DNA of 6,091 nt from Campylobacterales bacterium (lineage in GTDB: Bacteria > Campylobacterota > Campylobacteria > Campylobacterales > Hydrogenimonadaceae): positions 1-6,091 of the forward strand of contig JAMONQ010000173.1 of NCBI GenBank assembly GCA_027065635.1. The letters run 5' to 3'. Shown here piece by piece: positions 1 to 5,447 of the stretch (its first letter is position 1; each line of letters begins with the position of its first letter). The notes under the pieces are model-generated. The model had not been told where the DNA came from. It searched no databases and saw only the letters and a list, made by a program, of their open reading frames with translations. Made by a program: the position numbers and the translations under genes.

Positions 1-3000
1 CATCTTCAAGCAGTCGGTAGAGTCGAATCGTCTCACCCGAAGGCACGATAACAGTGCCCGCCAGATCCACAGATTCTATTTCGATATAGTCGGAAGCCAC
101 ACCGACAACCCGGAAATAGTGCTCTTCGGTTTCGTCGATCACCTTGACCACGTTTCCAATCAGCTCAAGAGTCTGCGAACCTACTCCGTCTCCGCCTTCG
201 ATATCCCGCCAATCGAGCCGGCTCATCTGCGAGTCGAACCGATATTCTGTCAGTGTACGATACCCCTCCGGCTTGATTTCGACACCGTACCATACACTAT
301 CGGCCAGAAGGTTGCGTACATCATCGGAGGTGGAAGGGATATCCGCATCCGATACGACGACGGAACCTTTAAGAATATCGCTCTTGTTTTCAGCGGCATC
401 TATCGCCTGAAGCTGCCAGACATAGAACCCGGCCTCGGCATAGCGGTGAGAGAGAGTCACCGTAACCGTGCCGGTGCTGCCGCCTATATCTACGGTACTG
501 CTATTGCCGTCTCCCCAGAGTATGGCAATCCCCTGAGCATCCGCATTGGGATCGCTTATCTCGACAACGATCTGAACGTCACTCTCGTCGGTAGCGACTG
601 CCGGGGCACTCTTGAGTATCACCACCGGTGCATCGGAAGAGGCTGCCGAGAGGAAGGTGTATGCCTGCTGCGCTCCCTGTACACATCCATAGGCGTTGCA
701 CGCTTTGAGCGTGTAGTAGTATGTAGTCCCGTCGGATAGATCATCGTCGATATAGGAAAGGTCGCTGCCGATAAAGATCTTTTCGCCGATCTCCCCGGCG
801 CTGAAGGATCTATAGAGTTCATACCGGACTCCGCTTCCCGAAGCGGCACTCCAGGAGATCTTCAGTCCGTCTCCCTCCGGCTCCATTCTCAAGGTTCCAT
901 CCAGCCGGATCAGATCTTCTATTCGATCGACTATACCCACATAAAGATCGTCCTGACCGTAAACACCGTCGCCTCCGGAGCGTATCGCAACGTAGAACCG
1001 CTTCTGACCCGATGCTTTCGGGGTGCACTCGACAAAAGCCCGATCTTCCTCCACTACGGGCGTGCCGCACTCACCGTCCTGAAGAGAAAGTGCGAGGCTG
1101 GAGGGGAAGTCGCTGCCGGTTACTGTAAAGATCGTCGGCGTATCGATAAGCGCCATGGTTGGGGTCACTCCGGTAACGATAGGCGGAGTATAGTCCACAA
1201 GATATAGCTTTCCTTCGACCCTTTCTTGCATCTCTACGCCGTCGATGTTAGAGGCTTCAAGCCTCCAGTACAGCAGTTTGGTCGGCCAGGTATCGACAGG
1301 AACGGAAAAACTCTTGATACCTGTAGGCTGAATAGATTCATAATCACCGCCGATATCCGCGGCAATGGTCGATCCGTCGCCAAAGTCGCTTCTGCTCGAG
1401 AGGAGTATTCTCAAGTGCGTCACCTCCGAGGAGGGCTGAACGATTTCGAAAGAGCCCTCTATGTTTCCATCTTTTGTATAGGCAATAGAGAGGTTCTTGA
1501 TTATCGGAGGATATGGATCGCTCTTTCGTTCCATTATGATCCGGTAGTTGACTCTTGCAGGCTGACGGCTTTTGCTCCAGATCAGCTGTCGCTCAACTCC
1601 ATCGGCATCGGTATGAAAAATCTCCCACTGGCAGTAGTTGTCGCTTCCCTCGAAACTCTCTGCGGTAGAGATGGAGACGGATGGCTCCACATAATCTCCG
1701 GGGGCGAGGTCTCCCAGCACGATCGGATCTCTTGAGTGGCTCAACGTACTGCTGCATAGCACCGGATTTGGACGCATCACCACGTTGCGCAATGTAACCG
1801 ACGAACTGTTTTGCAATCCCCACTTCTGGACAAAATCGCTTCCAAGCTCTATCCTCGCCGGCCTATCTATCGTGCTGTACGGAAGCTTGGCGCTACTATA
1901 CCACGCCAGTGAAGGAACCTGCGTCGGCGTACCGGGCTGGCGTAGCTTTATTACGACTTCCGCTTTCTCGCCGTTCGCATCGGTAAGCGTGATCGTTACA
2001 TCGTTTTCGACCGGATCATCAGAAGCCGCAGTACTCTCAAACCTGATTCTCGTCTCCGTTTCGACAGTGTAACGAAAAGGTGAGCCAACTCCGTCTACTG
2101 CAATATTGAAAGGCCCTGTCCCGCCCTTTACGACAAGCTCGACTCTACCAGTGGAACCGGGATCAAGAGACAAAATAGCCGGTTCTGCCGCAACCGCGAA
2201 AAGATCCTCGGCAGCCGATACCGGATCGAGCCTGCGCGTTTTCCTGGCTACAAAGCGTCCTTTGTCGGTATAGACACTCAAAGTCGCCTGCAATACTCCC
2301 TCTTTGCACTCATCGGGAAGAGAAAACTCCATTCCCGCTCCGCTGCCTTCCAGATCAATGTAACAGCTGCGATCGTTCTGTATCCTCCACAGATAGCTGT
2401 AGCGTTCACCATCCTCAAAGAGCGGATCGGTGACGGTGGCTCCGAAGCTATAGACCGATCTGTCCGGATCGTAGGATGCGGTAAAATCGACCGCCGGCTC
2501 ACCGCGCTGCGGCTCCTGCTCTACCCGATACTCGTACAGCGCGCTACGGCTTACCTCGAAACTTTTTTCAAAAGAGGTGTTTCCGAAGCGAAACTCCAAA
2601 GAGGCCTCGATAACGAAAGGAGCGAACTCATCATCCCCTGCAACAGGAGAGTAGTTTTCAACGACTCCGCATATGGTCCCGGCGCCTTTTGAGCCCGAAG
2701 CGTAACTCTCCATCTGCATCGAGGTTTTGCCGTTTCGATCATCATATATGCTCAAGTCCGCCTCTATTCCCTCCAGAGCCCTCTTTGAATAGTAAGAGAA
2801 GCAGCTGCGGATATTTGCGGTGCCGTCCTCGTTGTAATCGGTACTGATTGTCGGTTCGGAAAGAACCACTTCGGTTTCGATCCTGTCCTGTACGGCATCG
2901 GTCCGGACCGTTCCGTCCAGATCGCAGTATCGATCTTCAAGCTTGTTGTTGAGCTTATTGCGCACTACGACAAAGCGCTCCACGAGTTCATCTATGCTTG

Positions 3001-4567
3001 TTTGCACCTGATCGACATCGTATTCGGTGGTCAGCCCCAACACTCCGCTGGTCAACTCCGCGACCTTGTTCGACTCTATCACCTTCTTGACAAGATAGTC
3101 GAGCTGCCGTCGGTAGGCGCTGCCGTCAAAAAAAGAGTCGTCAAGAGCTTTACACTCCGAGCGACTGCCGCCGTAATACTCGGCCAGTTCACAATAGCTG
3201 ATTCTAAGAGACTTGACATCACGATACTTTCCGGCCAGGAATATCTCCAGTGCGATCGCCTTGGAGTTGGCGTACTCGACATTCTTTCCAAGTTTGTATA
3301 TCTTGAGTGTCTCGCCGGTCAGCTTCAGTGACTGGCCGAGCAACGCATTGGTAGCATCCTTGATGCAATCAGGAGAGACGAGACTCTCTTTGCAGCTTAA
3401 CGCAACTTTGCCAAGATCCGCCGCAAGAGCAGTCAGATCCTTCAGTGTTCCCGCCAGAATCGGACTGGAGTCGCCGATCGTTTCGACTATCGCCTCGCCT
3501 ACACCGGCCTGCACAAGATCTATGGCGCAGCCTCCAAGCTCTTCCGGCTTGTCGAGATTTGGCGCGCAGCCGAACAAAACGGTACCGGAAAGTTTCGCCG
3601 TCGTCGAGAAGTCGTCCGGAATCGTAAATCCGGTCACCAGTCCGTAGGCATCGGCACTCTGGGATATCAGATACTCTTTCAGGCCGTCATCGGCCTTCAG
3701 GTATGTGTCTGTATTGAGCGCGGTATTGACCGCATATGTGACGCTCTGGGTGATCGCTTCTACCTCTTCATCGAGCGTCTGGGCATCCTCGATAACCTTG
3801 TCCGCCACCTCCTTCTGTGCCTGCACCATCTCCAGATACATCTGATGCACCGCCGCGAGGGTAAGCCTGTAATTGTACTTTTCACTCGACATTCGATCCT
3901 GCACTATCGGGTCGTTGGCGAACCGATCCACGGGAATCTTGTAGTCTCCGCCCATCGCCCTATAGATATACGACTCTGTCGGCTTTGTAACCGGAAGCTT
4001 CAACTGGGCGATTGCCTGTGCGGCGAAGGCTTCGCTTCCCGGCTGTATATAGAGCCCGTTTTGCTGCAAAAACTCCCGGTATTTCGGATCGTATGCCGAC
4101 AGCTGCTCAATATCTACACTGTAGGAGACATCCCTGCGCTGCAGCATACCGGATAGTGTACGGCCCTCTACTGCGTCTACGACGATCCCGTTCGATAGAT
4201 CCCCGTCGTTATCAAGAGCAGCCAGCACCTGTGAAACGAGCTCCGGTTTGGAGAAGGAAAAGAGCGAAACACTCTCTTTCGCCTCTATGCGTCCGAGTCT
4301 GGCACCGCCGGCATAGAAAGTAACCTCATCGCCATCCCTGTACGAGAAGCTGCCGTCAGCGCCTGTACGCCCCGCCAGACCGGAGGTGGTCTCGTAATCG
4401 ACCCCCTCGACCGAGGTAAAGTAGCCGGTCAGAGTTATTTCGGCGCTTTCGACGGGTGAAGCGACCGGCTCGTCGGATACGCTATCACCTCCGCCTCCTC
4501 CGCCGCATCCGCCAAAAATCGCGATCAGCAATATGAAAAGAGATACGTAAATACTCTTTTTTTTCAT
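1..4567 (-). CDS. Giant modular lipoprotein with Ig-like, IPT, FN3 and PKD modules (3' end outside window)
   Basis: Read in reverse complement from the ATG at 4565-4567, this frame stays open for 1522 codons to base 1, so the C-terminus is missing. Residues 1-20 form a lipoprotein signal peptide (MKKK, then a hydrophobic stretch) ending in F-G-G-C with the lipid-accepting Cys21, followed by six glycines. Approximate domains: 43-110 a small beta domain of a type seen at the N-terminus of proteobacterial lipoproteins; 119-128 an Asp-rich loop, DNDGDLSNGI; 150-545 mostly helical; 690-780 PKD-like; 787-875 Ig-like; 895-995 NBR1-like Ig candidate (F912, W916, N920, W981); 1020-1125 FN3-like; 1128-1205 IPT/TIG-like; 1226-1305 FN3; 1314-1400 PKD with WGDG (1351-1354) and HRY (1374-1376); 1415 onward a domain opening LLADSVWYGVE. 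These modules point to an envelope-anchored adhesion, binding or scaffold role; no catalytic motif was recognised, so the function is unknown. The AAGGGG ribosome site supports this start. It lies 117 bp downstream of the response regulator on the same strand. Confidence 0.93.
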   Translation of the reverse strand, partial: MKKKSIYVSLFILLIAIFGGCGGGGGGDSVSDEPVASPVESAEITLTGYFTSVEGVDYETTSGLAGRTGADGSFSYRDGDEVTFYAGGARLGRIEAKESVSLFSFSKPELVSQVLAALDNDGDLSNGIVVDAVEGRTLSGMLQRRDVSYSVDIEQLSAYDPKYREFLQQNGLYIQPGSEAFAAQAIAQLKLPVTKPTESYIYRAMGGDYKIPVDRFANDPIVQDRMSSEKYNYRLTLAAVHQMYLEMVQAQKEVADKVIEDAQTLDEEVEAITQSVTYAVNTALNTDTYLKADDGLKEYLISQSADAYGLVTGFTIPDDFSTTAKLSGTVLFGCAPNLDKPEELGGCAIDLVQAGVGEAIVETIGDSSPILAGTLKDLTALAADLGKVALSCKESLVSPDCIKDATNALLGQSLKLTGETLKIYKLGKNVEYANSKAIALEIFLAGKYRDVKSLRISYCELAEYYGGSRSECKALDDSFFDGSAYRRQLDYLVKKVIESNKVAELTSGVLGLTTEYDVDQVQTSIDELVERFVVVRNKLNNKLEDRYCDLDGTVRTDAVQDRIETEVVLSEPTISTDYNEDGTANIRSCFSYYSKRALEGIEADLSIYDDRNGKTSMQMESYASGSKGAGTICGVVENYSPVAGDDEFAPFVIEASLEFRFGNTSFEKSFEVSRSALYEYRVEQEPQRGEPAVDFTASYDPDRSVYSFGATVTDPLFEDGERYSYLWRIQNDRSCYIDLEGSGAGMEFSLPDECKEGVLQATLSVYTDKGRFVARKTRRLDPVSAAEDLFAVAAEPAILSLDPGSTGRVELVVKGGTGPFNIAVDGVGSPFRYTVETETRIRFESTAASDDPVENDVTITLTDANGEKAEVVIKLRQPGTPTQVPSLAWYSSAKLPYSTIDRPARIELGSDFVQKWGLQNSSSVTLRNVVMRPNPVLCSSTLSHSRDPIVLGDLAPGDYVEPSVSISTAESFEGSDNYCQWEIFHTDADGVERQLIWSKSRQPARVNYRIIMERKSDPYPPIIKNLSIAYTKDGNIEGSFEIVQPSSEVTHLRILLSSRSDFGDGSTIAADIGGDYESIQPTGIKSFSVPVDTWPTKLLYWRLEASNIDGVEMQERVEGKLYLVDYTPPIVTGVTPTMALIDTPTIFTVTGSDFPSSLALSLQDGECGTPVVEEDRAFVECTPKASGQKRFYVAIRSGGDGVYGQDDLYVGIVDRIEDLIRLDGTLRMEPEGDGLKISWSAASGSGVRYELYRSFSAGEIGEKIFIGSDLSYIDDDLSDGTTYYYTLKACNAYGCVQGAQQAYTFLSAASSDAPVVILKSAPAVATDESDVQIVVEISDPNADAQGIAILWGDGNSSTVDIGGSTGTVTVTLSHRYAEAGFYVWQLQAIDAAENKSDILKGSVVVSDADIPSTSDDVRNLLADSVWYGVEIKPEGYRTLTEYRFDSQMSRLDWRDIEGGDGVGSQTLELIGNVVKVIDETEEHYFRVVGVASDYIEIESVDLAGTVIVPSGETIRLYRLLED

Positions 4568-4573
4568 AGCAAA

Positions 4574-4579
4574 CCCCTT
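4574..4579 (-). promoter_or_regulatory. Shine-Dalgarno site of the lipoprotein gene
   Basis: On the minus strand AAGGGG stands 6 bases before the ATG at 4565-4567 (AAGGGG-TTTGCT-ATG). This is the only strong Shine-Dalgarno sequence before any of the three starts in the window, and together with the signal peptide it fixes the lipoprotein start. Confidence 0.85.
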
Positions 4580-4619
4580 AAAAAGTGCCAAATTAGGCTG
4601 AATATAACTTTCAGACAAT

Positions 4620-4625
4620 ATTATC
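4620..4625 (-). promoter_or_regulatory. Possible -10 element of a lipoprotein promoter
   Basis: In the 117-bp gap the minus strand reads GATAAT here, five of six matches to TATAAT, which would give a leader of about 46 bases. A second candidate, TATATT at 4601-4606, would give a leader of about 27 bases. Neither has a convincing -35 at the usual distance. The gene may have its own promoter, be read from the regulator gene, or both; the sequence does not decide. Confidence 0.25.
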
Positions 4626-4645
4626 GGTCGAACATTACATTCAAA

Positions 4646-4655
4646 ATAACGTTAT
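4646..4655. promoter_or_regulatory. 10-bp palindrome ATAACGTTAT upstream of the lipoprotein gene
   Basis: A perfect 10-bp palindrome lies between the regulator stop and the lipoprotein start. Each half contains ATAACG, the core of the repeats found in the divergent regulator/sensor gap. A shared regulator site is an inference. A 10-bp palindrome is expected by chance in roughly one in ten stretches of this length, and CGTTAT also occurs inside coding sequence at 4207-4212 and 5474-5479. Confidence 0.35.
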
Positions 4656-4662
4656 GGAACCG

Positions 4663-4708
4663 TTCGGCTATCGAAAGAGAGGGCTCACTTTTCGATGCGA
4701 TAGCCGAA
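4663..4708 (-). repeat. Inverted repeat (hairpin) spanning the regulator stop codon
   Basis: TTCGGCTATCG (4663-4673) and CGATAGCCGAA (4698-4708) form a perfect 11-bp inverted repeat with a 24-base spacer that contains the TGA stop of the regulator. A second, competing stem pairs ATCGAAA (4670-4676) with TTTCGAT (4690-4696). In the regulator mRNA this would fold around the stop codon. The RNA after the stem reads CGGUUCC with no U-tract, so it is not a typical intrinsic terminator; a leaky terminator, a 3'-end stabiliser or a processing site are all possible. Confidence 0.6.
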
Positions 4709-5371
4709 TCCCTTTACGAGCTTGAGAGGAAAATAGGGGACTTTCTGCTTGAAACGATAGATAAGCTGCCTGCGGGTATTTGAGTCGACCGGGGCCTCTC
4801 CCCATACGATCTGGTCGAGCTGCTCGTAAGAAAGAAGCCTCTCTCCCGCTTCGATCAGAGCCCTCAAAAAACGGTGCTCTTTCTCGGTAAGTTCGACCGG
4901 ACGCCTCTCCTGAAAGAGTGTCGTACAGTCTATACAGTAGCTGTAAACACTATCGATATTCAAAAGGTTGTGGCGGCTCTCCTTTTGGGCACGCAAGGAG
5001 GCGATCTGAACGAGGGTTTCGAGTTCATCCTCCCTAAAAGGCTTCACCAGGAAACCGACGAAGTCTACGCCGGCTACCCTGTCGAGAGTTTTGACGTCGC
5101 GATAGGCGGTTATAAAGATTACCTGACAATTGCATCGATTCTGGACTGTCTGCGCTATTTCGATTCCATCTTTCTCTCCGGCAATTCTAATATCCGAAAT
5201 AAGCAGATCGCACTGGCATCCTTTTGTAACGGAGAGTGCATCCTCTCCGTCTCCTGCGATCGCAACCACCTCGTGACCAAGACGCTGCACCACTTTGCTC
5301 ACATGCATGGCAACGATCTTTTCATCCTCCAAAATCACCGTTTTCAGTTTTATAATCATAGTCATAATCAT
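4685..5371 (-). CDS. OmpR/PhoB-type response regulator with unusual CxC motifs
   Basis: This 228-residue protein is complete. Residues 10-125 are a receiver domain: acidic pocket E15/D16, phosphoacceptor D60 (LLISD), T88 (FITA) and K110 (LVKPF), so all residues for phosphorylation and switching are present. Residues 153-228 are a winged-helix DNA-binding domain of the Trans_reg_C type (LTEKEHRFLRALI, a likely recognition helix near 197-210, and a final GFGYRI hairpin). It should be a phosphorylation-dependent transcription factor in the cytoplasm. Oddities are C52-x-C54 just before strand beta3, C80-x-C82 just before beta4, and C146-x-x-C149 in the linker. In-frame ATG codons at residues 1, 3 and 5 and no clear Shine-Dalgarno leave the exact start uncertain. 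The divergent sensor gene 76 bp away is the likely partner, and the lipoprotein downstream is a likely target. Confidence 0.95.
   Translation of the reverse strand: MIMTMIIKLKTVILEDEKIVAMHVSKVVQRLGHEVVAIAGDGEDALSVTKGCQCDLLISDIRIAGEKDGIEIAQTVQNRCNCQVIFITAYRDVKTLDRVAGVDFVGFLVKPFREDELETLVQIASLRAQKESRHNLLNIDSVYSYCIDCTTLFQERRPVELTEKEHRFLRALIEAGERLLSYEQLDQIVWGEAPVDSNTRRQLIYRFKQKVPYFPLKLVKGFGYRIEK
5352..5371 (-). repeat. Short tandem repeat at the regulator start codon
   Basis: ATAATCAT occurs at 5352-5359 and again at 5364-5371 on the plus strand, 12 bp apart. On the minus strand this makes ATGATTAT twice, covers the first codons of the regulator, and creates three in-frame ATGs (at 5371, 5365 and 5359). 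The 12-bp period keeps the frame, so gain or loss of a unit would move the N-terminus by four residues (MIMT) without breaking the gene. Confidence 0.6.
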
Positions 5372-5380
5372 AACAGGCCA

Positions 5381-5400
5381 TCGTTATATTTTCGTTATAT
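5381..5400. promoter_or_regulatory. Direct repeat TCGTTATAT x2 at 11-bp spacing in the divergent promoter region
   Basis: TCGTTATAT occurs at 5381-5389 and 5392-5400, starting 11 bp apart, about one helical turn. OmpR/PhoB-family regulators usually bind tandem direct repeats with this spacing, and the adjacent gene encodes such a regulator, so an autoregulatory site is plausible. Alternatively, the minus strand reads TATAAC in both copies (5383-5388 and 5394-5399), each five of six matches to a -10 box, so the repeats could be alternative regulator promoters. Both roles may overlap. Confidence 0.5.
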
Positions 5401-5434
5401 CAACCGCTTTCACACTTTGGCGCGAGAAACAATG

Positions 5435-5440
5435 TATAAT
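5435..5440 (+). promoter_or_regulatory. Consensus -10 box TATAAT before the sensor gene
   Basis: A perfect TATAAT, directly preceded by TG, ends 7 bp before the ATG at 5448. No -35 at 16-18 bp is convincing; TTCACA at 5409-5414 is close in sequence but 20 bp away. A weak or absent -35 is common in Campylobacterota housekeeping promoters. Transcription would begin about at the start codon, implying a leaderless mRNA. Confidence 0.5.
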
Positions 5441-5447
5441 TTTCTCC

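Noticed and set aside
119..739. 206-codon plus-strand reading frame
   Set aside because: It lies opposite the FN3, PKD and C-terminal modules of the lipoprotein, has no recognisable domain, and results from the codon bias of the true minus-strand frame.
1226..1735. 169-codon plus-strand reading frame
   Set aside because: It is antisense to the middle of the lipoprotein, has no ribosome site or domain, and has arginine-rich, low-coherence composition typical of shadow frames.
4557..4564. Run of eight T (A on the coding strand) next to the lipoprotein start as a phase-variation tract
   Set aside because: It is explained by the ordinary Lys-rich signal-peptide start (AAA AAA AAG) and is short; known phase-variable tracts in these bacteria are usually longer and often poly-G.
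4663..4708. Canonical Rho-independent terminator
   Set aside because: The stem is good but the spacer is long and no U-tract follows on the minus strand, so it is listed only as an inverted repeat.
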